A stretch of 64,000 nucleotides of DNA from Calliphora vicina. Lineage: Eukaryota; Arthropoda; Insecta; Diptera; Calliphoridae. The notes beneath the pieces are model-generated. The model worked only from the letters and a program-made list of their open reading frames with translations, was not told the DNA's origin and did not search any database. The DNA lies in contig NC_088780.1 in assembly GCF_958450345.1 (NCBI RefSeq), forward strand, positions 115,084,226-115,148,225. Reading direction: 5' to 3'. Position numbers and translations under genes: made by a program. The first letter of the stretch is position 1, and each line of letters opens with the position of its first letter. This document shows, piece by piece, positions 11,421 through 23,082 of this stretch.

Positions 11421-12683
11421 TTTTTTGACAACAGACTTAGGTTCTTTGTCTCTCATTAACGCTTCTATGTATATTTTATTCTATGACCATAAGATTCATT
11501 GTACATATTTTAAAATCAAATGTAAATCAAACATAACCTATATGAATAAAAATTATCATTCAACAATACGTTTTTTTTTCTTTTTAACTATTTTGACCCA
11601 TTTTAAACCGCTTTTTTAATTTGGACAGGACAACGTCAGCTAGTTCTACATAAAATTGTTCGAATTCGTTATTCGAAAATGGTAAATTTTAAATTGTTCG
11701 AATAATTATTCGTGAGAAGTTATTCGATTAAGCGAACGATCATTACTCGAATGAATACCTTAGTTATATCTCCCATATAAATCCCACATACCAAACAAAT
11801 ACATTAACAGAAATAAGTTTCAAGTAGATTTTGCTAATATGTAATTATGTATATAATTATGTAATGTATAAAATTATATGTACCTCTTGTTATGGCTCAA
11901 ATGCACAAAATTCATTAAACGGGAAGATGTATCACATATTTTTGATATAACTCATTTCCATATGCAAAATTCAGTCAGAAAAAAAATATACTTTTGAAGT
12001 TTGACTAAATATGTATATTTGTTTACCCTTTTTGATACTATTTTCACTTGCGGTGAATACGGAAAATGTTTTTTTTATACATTTGAAATAAAATATCTTC
12101 TGCGTAAACTAACTTTTATAACAATATATTAAATACTATTACATTAACATTGTACCAATCATCATAATCGGAGCTAAGTCCTAATAACAAACACTCAATA
12201 TGAATAACTATTGAAGTGTTTTTACCAATGTTATTTCTACATTTAAGTGGAGGGTATTTAAGATTCGGCAAAGCCGAATATAGTACTCTAACTTGTTTCT
12301 CTTTGTTTGGTTTATAGTTTCCCTTTTTTTAGCATTTATAAAAATTTTGCAAAAAAAAGTTTACTTTAATTTTTTGTTTTCATTTGGTCCATAAAAACTA
12401 ACAGAAGTCATATACGCATGAACGGAAGTTGTAAATTGGCGGAAGGAATTGTTAAGCAGCCACTGTGTTAATATTTCTATATTTTAAATAATATCTTGCT
12501 TTCTATTGTTCAGTCATTAAGTATTATACAGTATTTGGTTGCTTACATTAATTTAGAAAATTGTTGTTATTGCGATACTTCTATGGTTATTAGACTGGTA
12601 CAGGTTTTACAAATTATTAGGAACTCTCGAGTGCCATAAGATTGCAAGTTTATCAGTAGGATTAAACTTTTATACACTCAACA

Positions 12684-12796
12684 CCTTATTTATAATCAAT
12701 TCTGAAATTTACTACAGGTTTATAAAACAAATTTTGTATAGAAATTTTGTGTTATAAACCCTTTACAAAATTCAAAACTGATTATGAATAAGAGGG
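12684..12796. repeat. Small palindromic repeat unit
   Basis: CCTTATTTATAATCAATTCT at the left pairs with CTGATTATGAATAAGAGGG at the right. Inside, GGTTTATAAAACAAATTTTG faces AAATTTTGTGTTATAAACC. A 113-bp foldback, with a partial copy at 3385-3476. Confidence 0.6.
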
Positions 12797-14170
12797 TTAG
12801 ATTAAATTTTTTGTTTTTAGCATAATAATTTATGGAGATTAATCTGAATCAGAATCTTAGAACTGGCGCAAAGTGGGGGATATGAAAATTTATTTGAGTT
12901 TAAGTCTTAAATTTGGTTTTTAATTTGAAATCTTGCTAATAGGGGATCCAAATCTTCCCGAGTTTTTTAATTAACAACGAAGACCTATTTTATACGTAAA
13001 TTTCAACTTTATGCCAAATTTTATCTAATCACCTAACTGCTTCAAAAAATTAAAATCTGTTTCGTATGCCTCAATAAGTTCTTAGGTATTTAGCAAAGGA
13101 AATTTTAGCGTGGACCTTCTAAACAACACCCGATTTTTGAACAGATATATGAATGTGGAATTCTAAATTACAAGTCTCAATTTTTTTCACTTTTTCATTT
13201 TACTCAAAAATTTCTATATAACTTTAAAATTTGATTAAACACGTTTCTAAACATAACTTTTTTTGCATTTTAATTTCCCAAAAAAATCTGATTTTTTCTG
13301 ATTATTTCTGGAAAAAAAAATTCTACGAAAACAAAATAAATTTCATGTTTAAAAATTTTATACATTTTTGAAAAGAAGGCACAATTTCCTACAAGAAGAT
13401 ATATGTATTTCAAAATACATAACTCGCAGTAATAAGCTTCATCATGTCTGTTAATGCAGGAGTCAGCAATGCAGTGACCAGAAATACATATATTACAAAA
13501 CGGAAAGATTTTGTATATTTTCTGTATGTTGTTGATTTTGAATCTGTAAATTTGACTAATGGAAAAGATAAGATATGCTGAAATAAAAATATATATGCAT
13601 GAAGCGGAAATTGTGCAATTATTATTAAGTGGTCTTCAATGTTCCCAAGTTCTTAAATTATTCTCTGTTATCTAAAAATCAAGTGCAGAAAATTTGAGCA
13701 AAATCGGATAATTCACTTTAACTTATGATGTGGTAGTAAATTTTACACTCTATTTTTAATTTTTCTAATAACTTCTCATTGATTCATTCTCATAAGCTGA
13801 TATTTATACCTCATATTATACCATGCTTTTACTGACCGAATCTTACATTAAAGCTGAGATTTATATGTGTGGGTGTTAAATTTACTACACGTCGTCGTAT
13901 ATGGAAGTCTTTAACAGAAAATATTTTAATGCTAATGTTAGAAATCCATATAAAAAAAATACTACACTTCTCAGTAAGCGTACGTATTTTTGTAATTATT
14001 TTTTTGTTTTTGAATTTCAGAAAAGTTTTTAACTTTTTTGAAACTAAACATACATGCTAAGAGTGCAATAAACCAATATGTATGGGCTGTAGCTATCGGC
14101 TATGTATTAATTGTACTAAGACTGAATTTCACGACTGATAATTTTATCTCAAAGACTGATTGATATATTT
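12797..14170. other. AT-rich DNA with one repeat relic
   Basis: No gene recognised. At about 13635-13735, TTCAATGTTCCCAAGTTCTT, CTGTTATCTAAAAATCAAGT and GAGCAAAATCGGATAA match the subterminal part of the element at 21388-23597, so a relic of that family lies here. The rest holds nothing I can name. Confidence 0.45.
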
Positions 14171-14178
14171 TTATATAT

Positions 14179-14515
14179 GGGGAATTTCATGTCAAGTGAA
14201 CCAACTTTTGAAATCGATGTCTTCCGATCGGGATGAAATTTGCACCAAGGTTAGCTCTATTGGATAGTAACTCAGACACAATTTTTCAACAACATCGGTC
14301 GAGAACTCTCTGAGTTATAGGGGGTAAAATTTTGACAATTTGGTCAAACAGGGGTTTTTTCTTATCCATGTAACTTATTACCTATTGTTCTTAGCAAAAT
14401 GTGTCCCAAATAGTATAGATAGCTATTTCTTCGATCTTTCGAAAAAAAATATTTAAAAAAAAAAATAAAAATTTTTTTTTCCGAAATCAAAAACTTTTTT
14501 GACTTTTTTTTAAAA

Positions 14516-14555
<40 letters not shown>

Positions 14556-16152
14556 CTTAAAATAAAGTTTAGATATTTTCCTTGAACACCTACTTGGTCG
14601 CTTAGTGGGATGCGAGTGGGATATCTATCAAAATAAATATTTTGTAACTCAAAACATACAATTTTTGACTTTTTTTGCAAAATCAAAAACTTTGTTGACT
14701 TTTTTTTTCAAAATGGACCCTTTTTTAATCTTTTTTTTTAGGTCAAACAAAAGCCTAGATATTATCCTTGAAGACCCTTTTGGTCGCTTAGTGGGATGCG
14801 AGTGGGATATCTATCAAAATAAATATTTTTTAACTCAAGACTTACAATTTTTGACTTTTTTTTTTGCAAATACGATTTTTTTTCCAAATGGGCCCTTTTT
14901 TTAAAATTTTTTTTGTAGTCAAAAGAAAGCTTAGGTCCATTCCTTTAAGATATTTTTAGTCCCTTAGTGGGATGCGAGTGGGATATCTATCAAAATAAAT
15001 ATTTTGTAACGCAAGACATACAATTTTTTATTTTTTTTTGCAAAATCAAAATTTTTTTCCAATATGGGCCCTTTTTTAATCTTTTTTTTTGCTCAAAAGA
15101 AAGCCTAGGTCCATTCCTTTAAGATATTTTTAGTCCCTTAGTGGGATGCGAGTGGGATATTATTTTGATAGATATCCCACTCGCATCCCACTAAGGGACT
15201 AAAAATATCTTAAAGGAATGGACCTAGGCTTTCTTTTGAGCAAAAAAAAAAATTAAAAAAGGGCCCATATTGGAAAAAAATTTTGATTTTGCAAAAAAAA
15301 ATTAAAAAATTGTATGTCTTGCGTTACAAAATATTTATTTTGATAGATATCCCACTCGCATCCCACTAAGGGACTAAAAATATCTTAAAGGAATGGACCT
15401 AAGCTTTCTTTTGACTACAAAAAAAATTTTAAAAAAAGGGCCCATTTGGAAAAAAAATCGTATTTGCAAAAAAAAAAGTCAAAAATTGTAAGTCTTGAGT
15501 TAAAAAATATTTATTTTGATAGATATCCCACTCGCATCCCACTAAGCGACCAAAAGGGTCTTCAAGGATAATATCTAAGCTTTTGTTTGACCTAAAAAAA
15601 AAGATTAAAAAAGGGTCCATTTTGAAAAAAAAAGTCAACAAAGTTTTTGATTTTGCAAAAAAAGTCAAAAATTGTATGTTTTGAGTTACAAAATATTTAT
15701 TTTGATAGATATCCCACTCGCATCCCACTAAGCGACCAAGTAGGTGTTCAAGGAAAATATCTAAACTTTATTTTAAGAAAAAAAAAAAAAAAAAAAAGAG
15801 AAAAAATTTTAAAAAAAAGTCAAAAAAGTTTTTGATTTCGGAAAAAAAATATTAAAAATTTTTTATTTTTTTTTTTAAATATTTTTTTTCGAAAGATCGA
15901 AGAAATAGCTATCTATACTATTTGGGACACATTTTGCTAAGAACAATAGGTAATAAGTTACATGGATAAGAAAAAACCCCTGTTTGACCAAATTGTCAAA
16001 ATTTTACCCCCTATAACTCAGAGAGTTCTCGACCGATGTTGTTGAAAAATTGTGTCTGAGTTACTATCCAATAGAGCTAACCTTGGTGCAAATTTCATCC
16101 CGATCGGAAGTCATCGATTTCAAAAGTTGGTTCACTTGACATGAAATGCCCC
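14179..16152. repeat. 2-kb near-perfect palindrome (giant foldback)
   Basis: Left arm 14179-15160 and right arm 15172-16152 are reverse complements with an 11-base loop (15161-15171). Outer ends are GGGGAATTTCATGTCAAG and its inverted partner CTTGACATGAAATGCCCC. The arms differ mainly in homopolymer length (about 31 T near 14525 against about 21 A near 15776) and a few substitutions. The same 99-codon open stretch appears on both arms, without recognisable domain. Partial copies of the ends at 10281 and 45145 show a dispersed family. It could be a foldback transposon; an inverted-duplication artefact of assembly is the alternative. Confidence 0.85.
14603..15160. repeat. Four tandem ~175-bp units in the palindrome arm
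   Basis: The sequence TTAGTGGGATGCGAGTGGGA followed by TATCTATCAAAATAAATATT starts at about 14603, 14790, 14966 and 15138, giving spacings near 187, 176 and 172 bp. Between them are poly-T tracts, GGGCCC-type blocks and TTTAAGATATTTTTAGTCCC. The last unit is cut at the palindrome centre. The same units are mirrored in the right arm. Confidence 0.8.
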
Positions 16153-16194
16153 ATATATAATATATTCAAATGTTCCTTTTTAGTTTAATAAGTA

Positions 16195-16441
16195 CACAGA
16201 GAAGACAGACTCGTAATAGCAAACGAATTTGTTGCCAATCGAATGATTCTACCTTAGTGACCAAATTTTACAGTTGTGGCTACGAAATTTTAAAAGGGGT
16301 AACAAAAGTTTGGTTGCGTTAACCGAAATTCTTTTTTGTCAACTGACTTTCTGTTAATAGAACCAACAAATTCTATGTGTGGAACCGAATCATTCGATTG
16401 GCAACAAATTCGGTTGCTATCACGAATCTGTTTTCTCTGTG
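16195..16441. mobile_element. Complete CACAGAG MITE
   Basis: Starts CACAGAGAAGACAGACTCGT and ends CACGAATCTGTTTTCTCTGTG-like sequence in inverted order. The arms share TTGCCAATCGAATGATTC and its inverted partner. 247 bp, no coding capacity. A partial copy is at 5034-5195. The ends resemble those of the CACGCAGAG family at 37390. Confidence 0.75.
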
Positions 16442-18411
16442 TTTAATATATAACTTAGGCTGTTGAAAAATCCCATTTAATATTTTTGCCTAACCTTTAT
16501 TTTCTTAATGAATACCTATTTTTTTGTTAGTGTAAAAGAAGCATGTGAAATAAAGTAATTTTTTTTAATAAATTTTAAATTGTTTCCTTGTTTTTGTAAT
16601 TAATTATTTTAGAAGCAATCAAACTTGAATAATAAAATAAATAAAATTGTTATAATACATACCCATTCAAAGTTATATATAAAATAAATCTGGTGTATAA
16701 TTTACACCACATCTACATATACGTTAAATTTCATGTCATAAGTTAAAGCTACATGTTGAAATCAAATTAAAAATAGTGTTTGTATTTCATTTACGCATAG
16801 ATATTTAAATACAAAATATAAAAATTTTTTGACATCGATAAACCACTATAGAGTGATGTCAAATAAAATCAAAAATCAAAATTGCACGCATACCTCAAAT
16901 TCCAAGTTTTTTTTAACAAAATTTTAAAAATTAAAAACTTTTTTTCTTGATTTTATTAAATCGCATATTATTACAATGCGTTTGCGTGGAGACCGATTTG
17001 AAATTGGTGGATTGCGAAGAAATTTATTTTTGTTTTTAATATTTAGTTCTAAACTCTTTCATATCTGAGGTCAAATCTAACAAATGCAGCAAAATAAAAT
17101 AAAGTACAATAAAAATTATTAAAAATATAAAACTCGAGGATATGTTTTTTTTTAAATTATGGTGGCTTACAATTTTATTGCACACAAAAATATTTCTTTT
17201 AACTTAATGTGGCTTATCATGTTCTTGCAGTTAAACAAATTTCTATGGCCACATGAAAATTTCGTTTAAAAATTAGATTTCTATCCGCGAAATTAAAAGT
17301 GAAGCTCCTAGACTCCTATTATATTATCTTTAAAATTATAAAAATTTTGAAGATATTTTTTAACACGATGACGATTCAATGGCGGACAAAGATGAATAGA
17401 TGAATAGAAAATGCATTCGTCATACCACACACTTGCCGCCAGTTAGATAATATCAAGCGATTCACCAGAAGTTTGGTACAAATTTATAAAAGAAGCAAAT
17501 AAGATGAATTACAATAAGATATCGTTACATCTATAACATCATATAAATAAAATGATTCAAAAATTCAAAAAATATACAAATTAAGCATTTATATTGAATT
17601 TATTTTTTGTGAAAAAACATGATAAGCCACTTGTTTTCGAAAAAAATATATTTGATAAAATTATGTTTATAATATGATAAACCACTTTTTTATTGAAACA
17701 GTGGTTTCACTATGTTTTAGAGTGTCATCAGTAAATTCATGTGTACGCTTCGTATACCTACATTTCTATAAATAAATAAATAGATTTTAGCGTTATTTCC
17801 ACATCGCGAAAAATTTGTAGCAATGAGCGAAATGTGTTTGTTACATTTGTGGTGAATACGTAGTCATTAAGTTTAGAAATCCTATAAAAGACTTAGTGGG
17901 AAACACGTATTTAATTTACTTTAACATGGAAATGGAAAAAATAGTAATTTAGTTTGATCTACCTATGATGTGGACATAACCGAAAACCCACATTAATGAC
18001 ATGTTTCATATATTTATAGGACTGTTGACCAAAAAACGACCATTGGATCAATAAAGACTGCCCTCTGAGAGAAATCATTATGTTTGGGGAAAAAAAAGTT
18101 ATATACCCGCCTTTGGTTTCCAGAGATAAGAATTTTTTTACCTAAATTACACATTTTTGATGGACCACTAATAAGACTTTTAATGAAAAACTTCGATTTC
18201 ATACATTCAATGAATCATTTAAAAGCGAGTATGAGAACTGTTACAACGTTATGTGATAGTATTTTATATATTGTTAGAAAAACTAGTTTACTCAGAAGAT
18301 ATATTTTGTCAACTGTTATATAAATCAGAGTTTGTACCTTTATAATAATGTACTTCTGATCTGTTAACAATTTTTGTTCAGTATAGAATTATTTAGATAT
18401 TTGTGTAGATT
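16442..18411. other. AT-rich stretch with one inverted motif pair
   Basis: No gene recognised. GTGGCTTATCATGTT at about 17209 and AACATGATAAGCCAC at about 17619 are exact inverted partners, with degenerate copies near 16840 and 17670 (GATAAACCAC). This may mark a decayed TIR element spanning roughly 16840-17710. No target duplication could be seen. Confidence 0.35.
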
Positions 18412-19280
18412 AATGTGTTTTTCCCATACGGAAGCTATGACCAATTTTGGGCCGATCTTCAAAAACTTTGGTACAATGATTTTTGTATATATAGGGATTT
18501 TTTTATCGAATTTCAACTTGATAACTATATTAAGTAAGAAATTTGAAAGTATTTCAGTGATTTTTGGGAGCTATAGTCAAATATGGACCGATATTCACAA
18601 AATCTAGTAGAATGATTACCGTATACAAATGCCAGATCTGTGTATAACCTTGGTTTGATATCAATATGTTTTAGATATTTATGAAGGTAAACATCTATTT
18701 TAGAAGGGGTCCTTATATGGGAGTTATGATCAATTATGGGACAATCTTCATATAATTCGGTACAGCAATGTCTATATATGTGAAGACTATTAATATTTTA
18801 ACCTGATAAAGATATTTATAAAAGATTTATGAGTGATTTTCGGAAGTGTATCATATATGGGAGCTATGGTCAAATGTGAATCGATATTTACAAAATCATG
18901 TAGTATGATTTTTAAATACAAATTACTGGTTTAAAAATTTTGGTTCGATATTGATATTATTTAGATGTTTATGTATGCAGGTTAATGTGCATTTCGAATT
19001 AACAAACTTATTTAAGAGATTTTTGGAAATTAGCTTAATTTGAGGGTGTTGACCGATCCACGAAAAATTTAGTCTTGTGATTTCTCTTAGCACGAAACTT
19101 ATTTTTACTGAGTTTTTTATGGATACTGCTATTCTGTAGGCATTTATAGACCATAGTGTAATATTTCGGGAAGAAATTTGTATGGGGGAGAAATCATGGA
19201 CAATCGTCTTCGAATTTCATAATGATCAATAATATTTCTCAATGTTACACCACTTATGGTGTTGGAGGGTATAATAAGTA
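18412..19280 (-). repeat. DINE-like repeat with ~145-bp internal modules
   Basis: Related modules begin near 18428 (ACGGAAGCTATGACCAATTT), 18565 (TTGGGAGCTATAGTCAAATA), 18714 (ATGGGAGTTATGATCAATTA) and 18853 (ATGGGAGCTATGGTCAAATG), each followed by GG-C-GATC-TTCA-like sequence. The right end GTTACACCACTTATGGTGTT then GGAGGGTATAATAA is the TATACCCTCC end of the family read in reverse. Non-coding. Confidence 0.55.
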
Positions 19281-20007
19281 TACGGTTAGTATGGAATATA
19301 CTTCAAATCCGTTTTGGGGGCACCAAAATCATTTTACACCTTTGTTATTACATGTATTCAAAGTCAAAATTGTCAGTAATTCTATTTTTGATTAAATTTT
19401 CGATTTTCCCAGTATTTTAATAACAATATTTAAAAAAGTTTGTTTGCCTTTATGTAAAATTATTTAAAATTTGATTAGGAACGGTTGCATTTTAGGTAAT
19501 AATATGTATGTAGGTCTTAATAACCAAATGATTTTAACATTAATAACTTTAAAACAAGATAATATATATTTTATTATCAACTTCAACAACATTTTGAGAA
19601 AATTTTGTTGATATTAGACATTTTACTCTAAAGATTTAGTTACAGGATATTGTATACCAAAGATTACACTACATATATGATTACACAATTGGAAACAATG
19701 TTATCTTACCTTTCTTTTCAAACCTTTTTGAAACTTTTCTCCACATACAAAAAAAATATATATAAAATCTATAAAAAAATGCAATTAGAAATTTAATTTT
19801 TAGTTTGAACTGAGCATGAAAAAAGAACTGAAAAGTAAAAAGTTTTTTTCTGGTTACATTTACTATGTATAAATGTAATTGGAAGTTATTTTTCTTTTAG
19901 TTTTTGTTGTTAATAGAATTTGGCTAAAGTTCATATGACCAACTCTGTTAATAAACTGGCAAAATTTTGAAATCTACTACAACTACATATTCCCAAAATA
20001 GTATGTG
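19281..20007. other. No recognised feature
   Basis: AT-rich DNA without convincing coding or repeat structure on either strand. Confidence 0.45.
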
Positions 20008-21251
20008 CCCAGCAGTTAAGCAATTTGTCAATGTATCCCTTATAGACAGTAATTGTCACTAAAGTCTGAGCACTTGGCTAACTTCAATTAATATATTTTA
20101 GGTCATTTGAAAAGTATGCGCTCTTCAATCAATTGATTACTTTATACATCTTAGGTAATCTAGCGTGAAGTCAATTGCCACTTAAATGTCTCTAAGTAAT
20201 CTATAGTATTGTAACTTTAAACGTTTATTTTGTACTGCACTTTTTTGTGAGTAATTGGTACTAACTGGTTTTATACAAATTGTGTTGATATAATTTTCAT
20301 ATAAGGAGCCGCAGAACAAAGGTACTTTCTTGAATATTTAAAATTTTTGGGAAATTGAGTTTTATTTATTTCGCCCCTTTGAAAAACTGCATGAACCTGA
20401 AAATGGTAACAAGTTTCTTACTTATCAATAGATACATCTAACTGCCATAAGTCACCATATTAAATGTTAAGGATGTTTGGTAGAAAACCATTTTTATATT
20501 GGAAAACTTACCTTTTGTTAAAAGTACGTTTTTTTATTATTTTTTTTAAACGATAATATTTTGAATGAATGTTTTTAATCCTGATCTAAAATATAAACAA
20601 TAACACATTGAAATTAAATATATTATTTTTGACGTTTTATACAAGTTTTGTACGTTTTCTTAAGCATTAGAACGCATTTACTTAGTAAAAAATTAAAAAA
20701 ATTTTGCTAACTTGATTATTTCTAGAAGATTTCAGCCCAAACATTATAAAAATACCAAAAAACCAATTTTTCAAAAAATGCGAAAAAGTACCATTTGTTC
20801 TGCGGCTCCTCATATAGTTCATTTTCTTTTTGCTTAAGTATGCTGACATCCCATGAAGTCAGTTGGCACTTAAGTTCCTCTAAGTAACCTAGAAAGTAGT
20901 CGCTTTAAATGTTTATTTTGTACTGCAGTTATTTTATCCACCAGAAGTAATATATTGGAGAGTTGTCAGAGGATGGTGTGTCTACAAGCAATCGGTTATT
21001 GGCCTATATATGAGATGTATTTTTAAGTGATTATTTGAGGTCAATTATCATGTTACCAAGTAACGAATTAGGCAGATATTAAAATAAATGTCTCTATGTA
21101 ACCGATATGTGAAACCGTTGACTACTTTGGACCAAACAGTCTCATTGTAATCCATAAGATAAGGATCAATGAACATGCACATGTTAAAATAACTAGTTGT
21201 CACCCTAATTATGGGTAAAACACTAGTTCGGTACAGTTTTCTAGAACTGCC
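20008..21251. mobile_element. TIR element, CCCAGCAGTT family, copy 1
   Basis: Left end CCCAGCAGTTAAGC; right end TCTAGAACTGCCTGG (a mutated inverse of CCCAGCAGTTCTAGGAG). The body matches 45537-46533 over many blocks (CCTTATAGACAGTAATTGTC, CTAGCGTGAAGTCAATTG, CAAGCAATCGGTTATTGG). It is interrupted by a 505-bp MITE at 20305-20809, which is absent from the other copy. No coding capacity seen. Confidence 0.75.
20305..20809. mobile_element. Nested MITE, GGAGCCGCAGAACAAA termini
   Basis: Ends are GGAGCCGCAGAACAAAGGTA and its inverse TACCATTTGTTCTGCGGCTCC. Flanks are TCATATAA on the left and TCATATAG on the right, an 8-bp duplication with one change. The paralogous empty site at 46047-46054 reads TCATACAG once. 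A second copy lies at 27821-28315. No coding content. An 8-bp duplication would fit hAT or Merlin; not decided. Confidence 0.85.
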
Positions 21252-21637
21252 TGGTATTTCTTTTGTATGATATTAAAAACCACGCATACTTACACAACTA
21301 TCACACACTCCCATAAACATACTTGTATAAGAATATAATTTCATGTTCATTTCCAACTGCTGCAGCAGGCTTCTCAAATATGTACATTAGAGTGGACCTA
21401 TTCTTCGGTATTCCATGCAGCCAAGATCTAAAACTGTTTTCTGTCATCTAAAAACCAAGTGCAGACAATTTTAGCAAAATCAAACACTTATTTTTTGAAA
21501 GGGATAGGGAGGATCCATGTGAAAGCGGACAGCAGTCGGATTTACCATCTACGATTTTAATAAAATTTACCACAAATATAATATTTCCAATATGTTTCTC
21601 ACATCAGTGACTTTTTCAACTCATTCCGATGTAAAAC

Positions 21638-22391
21638 AAGTAAGAAAGTATGGTCGGTCAAGCCCGACCATAGAATACCCTACACTAAGTAAAAGAGCAA
21701 AAACATTTTTCTTTTAAAATTTCAATAATATTTTTTTGTGAGTGAATTTCGGAAGTGGCCCTTATATGGGAGCTATGACTAATTATGGATCGATCACCAT
21801 GAAATTAGGTCGTGTGATTTATGTCTATATGAAAGTTTACTATGTTGAATTTTGTGAGTATACCAACATTTTTAAGCGATTTATGCACGTTAAAGTGATT
21901 TTCGGAAGCGGGTCTATATGGAAGCTATGACTAATTATCGACCGATCGTAACAAAATTTGGTGACATGAATTTTGTGTATATAAAACTTATTTGGAGCGA
22001 AATTTGTGGAGATACATATATAAATTAAACATTTATGACCGATAAAGTCCAATTTCGGGAGGACATTTGTATGGGGGCTAGGTGAAATAATGGACCGATT
22101 TCAGCCAGTTTCAATAGGCTTAGTCCTTGAGCCAAAAAAATAATATGTATCAAATTTCATCGAAATATCTTCAAAATTGCGACCTGTACTCTGCGCACAA
22201 GGTTTACATGGACAGCCAGCCAGCCAGCCGACCAGACGGACGGACAGACGGACATCGCCTAATCGACTCAGAAAGTGATTCTAAGTCGATCGGTATACTT
22301 TAAGGTGGGTGTTAGACTAATATTTTTGGGCGTTACAAACATCTGCACAAACGCATAATACCCTCCCCACTATGGTGGTGTAGGGTATTAT
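21638..22391 (-). repeat. DINE-1/HINE-like element, best-preserved copy
   Basis: Left: ACAAGTAAGAAAG then the hairpin TATGGTCGG-TCAAG-CCCGACCATA, then ATACCCTACAC. Middle: modules of ~150 bp beginning near 21750, 21900 and 22054. Right: an AGCCAGCC tract, GACGGACGGACAGACGGACA, TCGACTCAGAAAGTGATTCT, AAGTCGATCGGTATAC, GGCGTTACAAACATCTGC and finally GTGGTGTAGGGTAT. ATACCCTACAC and GTGTAGGGTAT are subterminal inverted repeats. Read on the minus strand this is the DINE-1 order: TATACCC, TGTAACGCC, GATCGACT, a GTCY microsatellite, internal tandem repeats, terminal hairpin. Non-coding; it would need Rep/helicase from an autonomous Helentron. Confidence 0.7.
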
Positions 22392-22771
22392 TAAACATTT
22401 ATGACAGATAAAGTCCAATTTCGGGAGGACATTTGTATGAGGGCTAGGTGAAATAATGGACCGATTTCAGCCACTTTCAATAGGCTTGGTCCTTGTGCCA
22501 AAAAAATTATATGTACCAAATTTTATAGAAATATCTTCAAAATTGCGACATGTACTCTGCGCACAAGGTTTACATGGACAGCCAGCCAGCCAGCCAGCCA
22601 GCCATCCAGCCAGCCGACCAGACGGACAGACGGACATCGTTTAGTCGACTCAGAAAGTGATTCTAAGTCGATCGGTATACATTAAGGTGGGTGTTAGACT
22701 AATATTTTTCGGCGTTACACACATCTGCACAAACGCATAATACCCTCCCCACTATGGTGGTGTAGGGTATA
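22392..22771 (-). repeat. Tandem duplication of the DINE-like tail
   Basis: The ~370 bp from ATTAAACATTTATGACAGAT to GGTGTAGGGTATAAATG repeat the block at about 22025-22391 with few substitutions. The AGCC microsatellite is expanded here (positions about 22574-22606). Confidence 0.8.
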
Positions 22772-22929
22772 AATGTCGCGATTTGAAAATTTAATTTTTT
22801 TTTAAAATTGTCTAAAATTATTCACATAACTGTCCATAACTTTGAAACTACTCAAAGACCAGCATAACTTTTGAATTCATTTTAAAGTCAGAGATATTGT
22901 CCTTAAAATGGTGTGATTAAAATTGTTTA

Positions 22930-23082
22930 GACCCCTTTCACACTAGACAATTTAGTTGCGCAAGTTTCATGTGTTTGTAGATGCCAGAGTTAATGTCGGG
23001 TTAAGGAGAAGAAAATGTTGCATGCTGTTTTGTTGTTGAGCAAGAGACTTGCGCAACTAAATTACCTAGTGTGAAAGGGGTC
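22930..23082. mobile_element. PIF/Harbinger-type MITE with TTA duplication
   Basis: 153 bp with terminal repeats GACCCCTTTCACACTAG on the left and CTAGTGTGAAAGGGGTC on the right, continuing with AATTTAGTTGCGCAAGT and its inverse. TTA lies immediately outside both ends (22927-22929 and 23083-23085). GACCCC-type ends plus a TWA duplication are typical of PIF/Harbinger MITEs. The related sequence near 33125-33150 (inverse strand) runs through without this insert. Confidence 0.8.

Larger units (their letters stand above)
9957..12294 (+). repeat. Long composite DINE-like element (plus orientation)
   Basis: The left end TATACCCTCCACAACCATAA with GGTGGATGG (a small hairpin) and GTGTGTAACATTCAG resembles the 5' block of DINE-type repeats. 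The right end ATTCGGCAAAGCCGAATAT followed by CTAACTTGTTT is a hairpin plus the shared ...CTTGTT end. Between them lie other repeats: a fragment of the palindrome family (10281-10418), tandem units (10558-10800) and a direct duplication (11240-11420). Whether the two ends belonged to one insertion is inference. Confidence 0.4.

Noticed and set aside
22574..22606. AGCC-rich tandem tract considered as a CRISPR-like or satellite array
   Set aside because: It is the variable GTCY-type microsatellite typical of DINE-like repeats; units are 4 bp and there are no spacers.
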